Assembly: GCA_963575745.1 (NCBI GenBank)
Contig: CAUYUJ010020528.1
Location: 66,926-106,925, forward strand
Origin: Prorocentrum cordatum
Lineage: Eukaryota > Sar > Dinophyceae > Prorocentrales > Prorocentraceae
DNA length: 40,000 bases
Direction of reading: 5' to 3'
A model generated the notes under the pieces. The model had not been told where the DNA came from. It made no database searches and saw nothing but the letters and a program-made list of their open reading frames with translations. The position numbers and the translations under genes were made by a program. Position 1 is the stretch's first letter, and every line of letters begins with the position of its first letter. Positions 20,501-26,818 of the stretch are shown piece after piece.

Positions 20501-21792
20501 GCCTGCCTCGATCGTCCTGGGAAGACAGGGGAGATGGACGAGAGCGTGATCGTCGACAACCCGACGCTCTGGCCCCTTCTCGACGCGCTGGTGCTGGGCA
20601 AGAAGACGAGCGACGGCCTCTGGACCTTCGCCCCCGACGAGGTGCGGAGCATGTTCCGTCGTGCTGCCGCTGCGCTCGGGTTGGAAGCCGAGATGACGCT
20701 CTACTCCCTTCGGCATGGGGGTGCGTCCGACGACCTCCTGTCTCTCCGACGCACCAGGAAGGAGGTCAAGGACCGCGGCCGATGGAGGACGGACCAGAGC
20801 CTCCTCCGCTATGCCAAGAGGGCTCGTATGCAGCAGCGGATCGCCTCCCTAGGCCAGAACCTGATCGACTTCGGGCACGCGGTCGACTCGCAGATGAACG
20901 ATCTCATTCTGCAGACCACCTCCTCAGGCGTCTTCCCGCTGCAAGTGCCGCTTGCCGTGGCGCCGACACCGCCAACGGTCAGGCCTCCGCCCCCGCGAGT
21001 GACAGCGCGGTGGGCCTTCGCCTGACGAGGATTTGGCGTGCAGCCAGGCGTGCTGCGACGCGGTCCAGGTACTCGCCCGCCCTAGTAATTGGCGGCGACG
21101 GCGGCGCGGCTCGCGCTCTGCAGCGCCTCGGCTTTGGCGTGCTGCACTTGAATGTGAGACGCCATGTTACTGATGACATCACAGATCCTTTAGTGATGAA
21201 GCGCGTGCTCGGATGGATTCGTGCAGGCTGTATCTCGTGCGCGTGGGTGGAGCCCGACACGACTCCGTGGCTCCCTCAGAAGCCCGCTGTCCGTAGCAAA
21301 GCTCGAGCCAACGGCCTGCCGAGTCTGTCCAGTGCCCAGCTTCGATCCGTTGCCATTGCGAATCTGTTTCTCAGTCATTTTGTGCGCCTTCTGTCAGTGT
21401 GTAGTGACAATAAGGTTCCAGCCGCGCTGTGTCATCCAGATGCGTCTTTCATCTGGGATGTCCCCTCTTGCAAAGCTATAGTTAGCCAATGTTCGTCTGC
21501 TGCAGTCTTCGATGCATGTATGTTCGCTGGCCGTATAAAGAAAATATTTCGATTAGTGAGCTGGCATGTACAAGACATGAGTTCTCTTTCTGCTATCTGT
21601 TCGCCGGCCGACTCGCGTTGCTGCCGATCTGGGAAACGGCATCTTGGCGAGCTCGGCATCCCATCTTTAGATCGGCAGGTACGCAGCAAAGCGCTGCGGC
21701 TCCCCGCTAACGTTCTAAGATGCGCCTGCGACAGGATGGCTCTCAGTGTTGATTCGCTTCGCTACATTGCTCGGCAGATCAGAGCTGTGTGA
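17572..21792 (+). CDS. Retrotransposon ORF3: reverse transcriptase, RNase H and C-terminal methyltransferase-like domain (1406 aa)
   Basis: ATG 17572 lies in an ATGA overlap with the gag-like stop. RT core: fingers motif FFFVEKSNGVNLRLVFD at residues ~242-258, motif A GDIQCAFYHM (Asp297), motif B PMGWSWA, and motif C CVDH at 398-401 in place of YxDD. DIRS-type RNase H: SDAS Asp554, Glu in RDEAEAL, Asp in FTVDN, and Asp757 in SNAADSPSR, so all four acidic residues are present. Residues ~790-1150 cover DNA whose +1 frame encodes the recombinase; here the translation looks like a shadow frame yet has no stop. Residues ~1165-1400 are a class I methyltransferase-like domain: LVIGGDGGAARAL, EPDTTPW, GLPSLS, CRSGKRHLGELG. 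DIRS elements often carry a methyltransferase after RNase H. Whether one polypeptide spans the whole frame is unproven. Confidence 0.82.
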   Translation: MISEKSRPGCGARLSGASQAHCPSAAHQVRQRDVFPLRPIPVERRSGIASMGGSARGRAAKGAAWREWYNDAVSTLNDMYHCDPDDMVTPPPGLPPRARSDAEEYLAQQFRDFELPPGYSESPIRCEAALVELLASAPGYSGESRVRPYDKELVSWPKHVAPVPTADLVSDADRSTLSGWRQQMLRDPAETATLRRDSGIGSPYVDPRLRFRPREYADFLLRLDQAGMLEWEVAERQAPYSTGFFFVEKSNGVNLRLVFDTRVANMSFSAPPSTRLPTPSAWSALEASDDFYVAQGDIQCAFYHMKLPPQLHRYFSLPVAPNRYLGFKAINGLKLPTKAFLQPFVSVMPMGWSWALHFCQSALTTAMRDSGIDDDALLVDGSAPRPLRDHGDIIAAGCVDHFATVSLSPDVATASCQAIRDVPVARGLPVEEFAPAAQRVTFTGLDILGDVGVIRCKVDRLSRLRQALLGLLRRGFASPLALSAVVGHCTWGMIANRPMLSIFHAVYRFMGQDSRRALPLWPSVVSELRAAASLIPLWWADVRAEWAATTFCSDASPCGIGVCRKFVEQEVAAAAGRRSEKWRYRFSDAVPARAHALGVDPNVVLEAAVSKRGLKYCEQCPRPPEAQSKPSPTASSSPRGLDEISMDGFDEVPESITASDGWSTIYSARHSRFGLDIMRDEAEALGFAMRHSSRSGRLRHHRILFTVDNLALALAAGKGRSGARGLRDPLQRLCALSAACDIRHAVRWIPSESNAADSPSRTGFFVGPTFEEHQAAAPRVSAPASHDRDGAEDQDASRTTTARAGCALGPRVSCRVGHNHGQLLGRRQEVRGVVPLDVPDLHHGGGGRCHPSYLLREPLSGRLRQCYGPSPACLLEALPAFDPGGQDAVPACSSRLDRLAEARAPADATTPSTGGDGLHRGRPHLVEALRHGGVRQADVRRLPEAQRGLSANSGQRYSTKTRCRPRVRTLGPDRQRRLPRSSWEDRGDGRERDRRQPDALAPSRRAGAGQEDERRPLDLRPRRGAEHVPSCCRCARVGSRDDALLPSAWGCVRRPPVSPTHQEGGQGPRPMEDGPEPPPLCQEGSYAAADRLPRPEPDRLRARGRLADERSHSADHLLRRLPAASAACRGADTANGQASAPASDSAVGLRLTRIWRAARRAATRSRYSPALVIGGDGGAARALQRLGFGVLHLNVRRHVTDDITDPLVMKRVLGWIRAGCISCAWVEPDTTPWLPQKPAVRSKARANGLPSLSSAQLRSVAIANLFLSHFVRLLSVCSDNKVPAALCHPDASFIWDVPSCKAIVSQCSSAAVFDACMFAGRIKKIFRLVSWHVQDMSSLSAICSPADSRCCRSGKRHLGELGIPSLDRQVRSKALRLPANVLRCACDRMALSVDSLRYIARQIRAV
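19832..21025 (+). CDS. Retrotransposon tyrosine recombinase (YR), overlapping ORF3 in the +1 frame
   Basis: The frame is +1 relative to ORF3 and ends at TGA 21023-21025. ATG 19832 is chosen because it sits over the RNase H C-terminus; an upstream ATG at 19712 is also in frame. An N-terminal helical SAM-like part (TTMANYWGAAKKFEVWCRWT) precedes the catalytic fold. Catalytic arginine I is in DAYLRPSEAYRL (residue ~191). Box II is TLYSLRHGGASDDL (Arg ~294), with Tyr at the position where most relatives have His. GRGRW fits the His/Trp position. The nucleophile Tyr ~327 is in SLLRYAKR. The enzyme is expected to integrate the circular cDNA without a target duplication. Expression would need frameshifting, an internal start or a separate transcript. 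Confidence 0.85.
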   Translation: MPQTRRRGQVSLSGRPSRSTKRLHPEFRRQRATTVTEQRTKTHPGPQRLGRGALSVLESAAVSDTTMANYWGAAKKFEVWCRWTSQTFTTAAEVDVILVTYFVNLFLDGFDSATGRVLLASLKHYLPSILVGRTPCPRAARALTGWRKLVPPQMRLPLPRAAMASIVGVLISWKLFGMAVFVRLMFDAYLRPSEAYRLTAGSVIRPRPDAARGYGHWALIVNDACLDRPGKTGEMDESVIVDNPTLWPLLDALVLGKKTSDGLWTFAPDEVRSMFRRAAAALGLEAEMTLYSLRHGGASDDLLSLRRTRKEVKDRGRWRTDQSLLRYAKRARMQQRIASLGQNLIDFGHAVDSQMNDLILQTTSSGVFPLQVPLAVAPTPPTVRPPPPRVTARWAFA

Positions 21793-21837
21793 ATTCAGTT
21801 AATGCGGCTTTCAAGCCAGTGGGATGGGCTAGCCTAG

Positions 21838-21935
21838 GTACCTGGTGCATCGCGACAGCATGCGTCCGCTGTCCTCGCCTGTTGCCGAGTCCTTTGCACA
21901 AGCAGATAGCCCCTGGCCTCCAGAGTTGCCCACAT
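21838..21935 (+). repeat. Split direct repeat B1
   Basis: This 98-bp repeat begins GTACCTGGTGCATCGCGAC and ends GAGTTGCCCACAT. It lies 45 bp after the ORF3 stop and shares its terminal CAT with the start of A2. It matches B2 at 95 of 98 positions (differences near AAGCAGA and CCCTGG). Confidence 0.9.
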
Positions 21936-21996
21936 ATTGCTGCCCGCGGCTTTTTGTGGCTCTCTTTCGGGCCGCACTTCCATTCTCAAGCTTCTC
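21933..21996 (+). repeat. Split direct repeat A2
   Basis: It is identical to A1 over 64 bp and directly abuts B1, recreating the B-to-A junction expected in the circular intermediate of PAT/Ngaro-type elements. Confidence 0.92.
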
Positions 21997-22027
21997 CCGC
22001 CCGCCCTGTTTCCCGCTCTAGAATGTT

Positions 22028-22125
22028 GTACCTGGTGCATCGCGACAGCATGCGTCCGCTGTCCTCGCCTGTTGCCGAGTCCTTTGCACAAAAAGATAGC
22101 CCCCGGCCTCCAGAGTTGCCCACAT
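22028..22125 (+). repeat. Split direct repeat B2 (right end of element)
   Basis: This is the second copy of B, separated from A2 by a unique 31-bp spacer. Its terminal CAT runs straight into the flanking CATTATCATCATC array. Confidence 0.9.
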
Positions 22126-22198
22126 CATTATCATCATCATCTTCATTATCATTACCATCTTCCATCATTCACTCATTCACTGACTCACTCGCTCATCT
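22126..22198. repeat. Right flank: CAT and CATTCACTCA array remnant
   Basis: CATTATCATCATCATC is followed by CATTCACTCATTCACTGACT units. This is the same sequence type and orientation as 15540-15893, so it is the other half of the insertion target. Confidence 0.85.
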
Positions 22199-22815
22199 CA
22201 GGCGGGAGCCTCGTCTGTGAGTGAACTGGGAGGACGTCTCAGGCGAGAGCCCCCTCCCTATGGGGCCCGCAACTAAGGTTTGTAATCCGGGCGGGTTCTC
22301 GGAAACCTGCAACTGTCGCCAGTTTTTGGCTCCAGTAGCGTGAAGATGGAGGAAGTCTCAGGCAGGAGCCTCGTCTATGAGTGAATTGCGAGTCAGTCTC
22401 AGGTGGGGGCCTCCTCCCTATGGGGCCAGCAGCTCATGTTTGTAATCAGAGCGGGCCATGAGAAACTTGTACCTCCCGCCACTTTTGGGTTCCTGACGCT
22501 TGAATCTGGAGGAAGTATCCGGCGGGGACCTCGTCTGTGAGTGAATTGCGAACAAGTCTTGGGCGGGAGCCCCTTCCCTAAGGGGCCAGCAGCTCATGTT
22601 TGTAATCCGAGCGGGTTGTCGGAAACCTATAACTGTCGTCATTTTTGTGCCCCCTGAGGCCTGAATCTGGAGGAAATATGAGGCGGGGGCCTCGTCTGTG
22701 AGTGAATCGCGAGGGGTTCTCAGGCGAGCGCCCCCTCCCTATAGGGCCCGCGGATCATGTTATTAATCCGCGCGGGTCATCGGACACTTGCACCTGCCAC
22801 CATATTGCTAAGGCC
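22195..22815 (+). repeat. ~160-bp tandem repeat array, left part (about 4 units)
   Basis: Units are anchored by (G/A)T(C/A)TCAGGCGGGAGCCTCGT at about 22195, 22354, 22514 and 22676. Each also carries TCAGGCGAGAGCCCCCTCCC, TATGGGGCC(C/A)GC, TTTGTAATC(C/A)G and a GGAAACCTG-like motif. The fourth unit ends near 22805-22815, and the array resumes at 24375 after a triplet block. No coding content is apparent. Confidence 0.85.
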
Positions 22816-22904
22816 TTACGGCCAGTGCCGCCGACCCTGGATATCTCGGCCCTCGAGGGTGACGGGATGCGTGATAAGACGTCGGAGGTAAATGAAGACG
22901 TGGC
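22816..22904. other. Short unique link between the 160-bp array and the triplet block
   Basis: Non-repetitive sequence around ACCCTGGATATCTCGGCC separates the truncated fourth 160-bp unit from the GGA tract. Nothing was recognised in it. Confidence 0.4.
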
Positions 22905-24160
22905 GGAGGAGGAGGAGGAGGAGGAGGAGGAGGAGGAGGAGGAGGAGGAGGAGGAGGAGGAGGAGGAGGAGGAGGGGGGGGCGGAGGCGGAGGAGGAGGA
23001 GGAGGAGGAGGAGGAGGAGGAGGAGGAGGAGCAATAATAAGAATAATAATAAGAAACATAATAAGAAGAAGAAGACGAATAAGAAGAATACGAAAAAGAA
23101 TAATAATAATAAGAAGAAAAAGAAGAATACGAATAATAAGAAGAATAATAAGAAGAAGAACCATAATATGAATACGAAGAATAATACGAATACTAATAAT
23201 AATACGAAGCATAAGAAGAAGAACAATAAGAATAATACGACTAATAAGAATAATAAGACGACTACGAAGAAGACGAATAATAAGAATAATAAGAATAATA
23301 ATAAGAAGAAGAATAAGACGAATAATAATAAGAATAATAATAATAAGATAATAATAAGAATAATGCTAATAATAATAAGAAGAATAATACTAATAAGCAG
23401 AATAATAATAATAAGAAGAATACGACGAAGAATACTAATAATAATAAGAATCATAAGAATAATAATACTACAAATAATAAGAATAAGAATGCGAATAAGA
23501 ATACTACGAATAAGAAGAATATCAAGAATAATAATAAGACTATTAATAATAATAAGAATACTAATAATAAGAATAATAAGCATAATAATAATAATACTAA
23601 GAATAATAATAAGAAGACGAGGAGGAGGAGGAGGAGGAGGAGGAGGAGGAGGAGGAGGAGGAGGACGAAACAGGAGGAGGAGGAGGAGGAGGGGGAGGAG
23701 GATGAGGAGGAGGAACAGGAGGAGGAGGAGGAGGAGGAAGAGGAGGAGGAGGGGAAACAGGAGGAGGAGGAGGAGGAGGAGAAGGGGAGGGGGGACGAGG
23801 GGGGAGGAGGAGGAGGAGGAGGAGGAGGAGGAGGAGGAGGGGGGGAGGAGGAGGAGGAGGAGGAGGAGGGAGGAGGAGGAGGAGGAGGAGGAGGAGGAGG
23901 AGGAGGAGGAGGAGGAGGAGGAGGAGGAGGAGGAAGAAGAGGAGGAGGGGGAGGGGAGGGGGAGGAGGGGGAGGAGGAGAAGGAGGAGGATGAGGAGGAG
24001 AGGAGGAGAGGAGGAGGAGGAGAGGAGGAGGATGAGGAGGAGGAGGAGGAGGAGGAATCTGAGGAGGAGGAGGAGGGGGAGGGGGAGGAGGAAGAGGAGG
24101 AGGAGGAGGAGGAGGAGGATGAGGAGGAGGAGGAGGAGGAGGAGGGGGAGGGGGAGAGGA
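22905..24160. repeat. 1.25-kb purine-rich triplet block: (GGA)n - (AAT/AAG/ACG)n - (GGA)n
   Basis: GGA triplets span 22905-23034. A degenerate AAT/AAG/ACG mixture follows to about 23615, then GGA with GGGGGA interruptions to 24160. The plus strand is overwhelmingly A and G, apart from T or C in the middle section. Open frames of Glu/Arg/Asn (plus) and Pro/Leu/Ser/Ile (minus) are direct translations. Confidence 0.95.
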
Positions 24161-24374
24161 ATGGAGAGGGTCGCCCAGAGGAATGCGTATCTGCCCCCCC
24201 CCTGGTGGGGACGGTAGGGAGGGGCTTCGCCACGACTACGAGTTCCTTTTGTTTCGTGTTCGATTTCCTTTTATTTCGGGCGACGACGATGCCGACGACG
24301 ACGACGAGGACGACGGTGATCCACGCAAGACGACGACACCGGGATGCGTCTTCCACACGCCGACAGGGTCGGCG

Positions 24375-24600
24375 TATTTGGGCTCCTGAGGCTTGAATAT
24401 GGAGGAAGTATGATCGTCTCCGAGTGAACTGTGAGGACGTCTCAGGCGGGCCCCCCTTCCCTATGGGGGCCGCAGCTCATGTTTGTAATCCGAGCGGGTC
24501 ATCGGAAACCTGTACCTGTCGTCATTTTTGGAGGCTTGCTTATGGAGGAAGTATCAGGCGGCATCCTCGTCTGTGAATGGATTGCAAGGGAGCTCTGTTG
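24375..24600 (+). repeat. ~160-bp repeat array, right part
   Basis: GCTTGAATATGGAGGAAGTA, GACGTCTCAGGCGGGCCCC, TATGGGGGCCGCAGCTCATG, TTTGTAATCCGAGCGGGTCA and a second GGAGGAAGTATCAGGCGGCA near 24543 match the units at 22195-22815. This confirms that the triplet block interrupts one array. Confidence 0.85.
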
Positions 24601-24673
24601 GGGGCCGCTCGCGGAGCTGTTTGGCCTTTGGCTTCGTCGCATTATGCGAGGCGGGGGCCTTTCGGCCTCGTCA

Positions 24674-25003
24674 GGTACGCACGCGGCCTACCTCACTTCC
24701 ACGCTGTCGCAGGGCCAGACGCTGCGCAACGGCGTCGCCATCGACTGCGCGAGAGCCGAGGATGCTGGCCGCACGGGCATGTCGGACGACCAGTGGTGGC
24801 TGCATCTCTACGTCATGTTCTCCCGTGCCACGCGCATGCGGAACATGCTGATCCTGCGGCCGCCGCCGCGAGAGTTCTTGGAGCGTGGGCCGCCAGCGTC
24901 CGCGTGGAAGGCGCTCCTGGAGTTCGACGTCAAAGCGGAAAGCTCCAGGGCACAGGCGGAGCAGCTCGCGGCAGAGCTGGGCTTCGTGCTGCCCCCCGCC
25001 TGA
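24674..25003 (+). CDS. C-terminal fragment of an SF1 (PIF1/RecD-like) helicase, probable terminal exon
   Basis: The frame AYLTSTLSQGQTLRNGVAID, then WWLHLYVMFSRATRMRNML, then ILRPPPREFLERGPP matches the end of superfamily 1 helicases. SQGQTL is the motif V-type loop, and YVMFSRATR is motif VI with the arginine finger. Helicase motifs I-IV (including Walker A and DE) are absent upstream, where the ~160-bp repeat occurs. The frame can be followed left to about 24650. A CAG at 24671-24673 preceded by pyrimidine-rich DNA (TTTCGGCCTCGT) could be the 3' splice site, so this may be the last exon of a split gene; a dispersed pseudogene fragment is also possible. The stop is TGA 25001-25003. Confidence 0.6.
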   Translation, partial: GTHAAYLTSTLSQGQTLRNGVAIDCARAEDAGRTGMSDDQWWLHLYVMFSRATRMRNMLILRPPPREFLERGPPASAWKALLEFDVKAESSRAQAEQLAAELGFVLPPA

Positions 25004-25025
25004 CCGCGGCGGCGCCCCGCTCGAA

Positions 25026-25118
25026 GCCCGCGGGGTTGTCCCAACGGCTTGGTCTCGCGCGCCAGCGGCCCGCGGGGTTGCCCCGACGGCCTGGCCCGCG
25101 GGGTTGTCCCAACGGCTG
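25026..25118. repeat. Short direct repeats of GCCCGCGGGGTTG(T/C)CCC
   Basis: Three copies of CCCGCGGGGTTGTCCCAACG or a close variant lie at about 25027, 25068 and 25095, just after the helicase-like stop codon. Confidence 0.75.
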
Positions 25119-25271
25119 CGCGACGTGGATGCGCCCGTGCTGGTCGAGGCGGCGACGGCGCCGAGGAAAATCGACGTGCGCGCTCGTGCCAGGAGGAAGG
25201 AGATAACTCGAGGAGAGCGGGCGGGGGTGGGGGGAAGGAGGGCTTACGTACTTAATAGCACGCTCAAGACC

Positions 25272-25800
25272 ATGCCTGATTTTCCCGGCCAGGGCACGGG
25301 CCGCGTTCAACTTCGTCTTACCCAGGAAGCTAGTGGTGATGAGCAGCCCCGTCTGATCCAGCTCCCCGAGTCCATCGAAGAGCAGCGCGCGTTGCAATAT
25401 CAGCAGCTGTTTGCGCTGAGTGTTCTGACGCCCAGGTCAGATGTGTGTGTGTGTGTGGCTATTTGCGGGTTCGTGTGTAGTTTTCCTTTTTGCATCTGGA
25501 AGCCCTTCGTCATTGCTCGGGGCCGTGAGTCGCATGGGCCCTCGGACCAGACTGTCGGTGGCTCGGCTGATGTGGCTGGGCGGCTCGACGAACTCGAGGC
25601 GGAGCTGGCCCCCCATCCTGTTTTTGAGGTCGGGGGAATTTCGCTGGACATGGCAATGTTTTAGGATCGGGTCTGCCTTCGAGATCAGATCGATGTGGCG
25701 GTTAATTTCGACGACCCTCTCCAACTGCTGGCCTTTGCCATCGACGTGTGCATCGGGGTCCGTCGCGCATCCCTCGGGGGGGCCACCTCCCAGGCATCGC
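25272..25800 (+). pseudogene. Uncharacterised coding-like sequence interrupted by TAG
   Basis: From ATG 25272 (MPDFPGQGTGRVQLRLTQ, then EEQRALQYQQLFALSVLTP) the frame runs to TAG at 25662-25664. The same frame then continues with equally protein-like sequence (VNFDDPLQLLAFAIDVCIGV, about 25698-25757) until a G run near 25778. A (GT)n tract at 25442-25457, preceded by CCCAGGTCAGA, may mark an intron start. The in-frame continuity across the TAG suggests one broken protein, perhaps a retroelement or host gene. The family was not recognised. Confidence 0.35.
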
Positions 25801-26590
25801 GCCTTATGGGGAGGGTGCTTGCAGGGTGCGGTCAGGTCCCGTTGCTCGCGAGGGCTCGCCTGCGCGGGCCCGTCGGCGGCGCTCGCGGAGCGGTCGGTGG
25901 ACTTCGGCTCCAGGAGTGGGTCGGCGACGTCTCTGCCGGGCTAGTCGGCGCTCGCGCCTCGATTGCTGCCGCCATCCCCGCCCTGCTCAGGGCCCTCCTC
26001 CCCGCTGGTTTCGGGCGACGTCGGTGTCAGTTGCCCCTGGGGCAATCCCATTATCCTGCTTCTCTGCGCCGGACCTCGGGGCTGGGCTCGCCAGGGCTGG
26101 GCTGGGCTCGCGAGGTTTGCGAGCTCTCCGTGGCCGGTGCGGTGCCGCCTGGGGGGCCAGGCGAGCCGCTGCCGCCAGGAGTTTGGTTTTTCCAGGGGAA
26201 GGGAAGCCGCTGGCGAGAATTTCGGTCTCAGCCAGACTTGCTGGCGGGCTGGTGCGTTGTTTTGTCTCAAGGCGTATGCAAAAGGCCGCGTGGGCCCCAG
26301 AGACAGATGGCGTTGCCCCGCGGTGCTTCGTGGGCTGCGCAGCGTGGTTGGGGCGGCCGGTAGGGCGCCGCGGGAAGGAGTCTTCGCCGCGGTTGCCATT
26401 GGCTCAGGCATGGCCCCATCCAGGCTTATCTCCGCCGCGTCGTCAAGTCTTGGCTCGCGGGGGATAGGCTCGCCAGGATTTGGGCGGCCTCGCTTGCCGA
26501 GGTCGATGAGGGTGGGCCTGGGTCCGAGGCGGGATGGCTGCTTGTCAGGCTTCTGTCATGGCGGTGTGATGGCAGTGCCCATCGCCTTGC
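25801..26590. other. Unassigned GC-rich region with patchy coding-like frames
   Basis: Several overlapping frames are open. One around 26425-26520 (RRVVKSWLAGDRLARIWAAS) looks protein-like, but no start, family or continuity with its neighbours can be established. Confidence 0.35.
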
Positions 26591-26818
26591 GTGCTCGTCT
26601 CGCCCGGCGGGGATGACTGGCAGATGGTTTTTGACAGGCGGGGCGCTTTTGCGCCCTTGCTCGAGGCGTTCGACGAATCCATCGATGCGCTCCAGCGGCA
26701 CAGGACTGCCGAGCGTATTGATGGAGGTGGAATCCAGCAACCTGTTTCTCTGCGCCGCGTTTGGGACTTGGTTGCCTTTGTTGAAAAAATGAAGATCGTC
26801 GGGGCTTTGCGTCGGTGA
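26591..26818 (+). CDS. Small uncharacterised ORF (75 aa)
   Basis: ATG 26591 to TGA 26816-26818. Mixed composition with amphipathic stretches (FDESIDALQRHRTAERIDGG, SLRRVWDLVAFVEKMK) makes it more protein-like than the surrounding frames. It could be the end of the broken sequence upstream. No family was recognised. Confidence 0.3.
   Translation: MLVSPGGDDWQMVFDRRGAFAPLLEAFDESIDALQRHRTAERIDGGGIQQPVSLRRVWDLVAFVEKMKIVGALRR

Larger units (their letters stand above)
15894..22125 (+). mobile_element. Complete DIRS/Ngaro/PAT-like tyrosine-recombinase retrotransposon
   Basis: The ~6.2-kb element is bounded by split direct repeats. A1 (15894-15957) starts it. B1 (21838-21935), A2 (21933-21996) and B2 (22028-22125) end it. 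A1 and A2 are identical over 64 bp, and B1 and B2 match at 95 of 98 positions. This A1...B1-A2...B2 order is the terminal architecture of PAT and Ngaro elements of the DIRS order. Coding order is Cys-rich membrane ORF, gag-like ORF, RT-RNase H with C-terminal methyltransferase-like domain, and an overlapping tyrosine recombinase. There are no internal stops in these ORFs. There is no target-site duplication, as expected for recombinase-mediated insertion. The near-identical repeats suggest a young insertion. Whether it is active cannot be seen. Confidence 0.88.

Noticed and set aside
15894-21996. The 64-bp direct repeats as LTRs of a Gypsy/Copia element
   Set aside because: They are too short, and no integrase or aspartic protease was found. 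The B1-A2-B2 arrangement plus a tyrosine recombinase fits split direct repeats instead.
22310-22345. Possible relict dinoflagellate spliced leader in the 160-bp repeat (GCCAGTTTTTGGCTCCAG)
   Set aside because: Only a partial resemblance: the T run is longer, the 5' end differs, and the element recurs in every repeat unit with diverging sequence rather than at a gene start.
22900-24356. Glu/Arg/Asn-rich (plus) and Pro/Ser/Leu/Ile-rich (minus) open frames
   Set aside because: Triplet translations of the GGA and AAT/AAG block.
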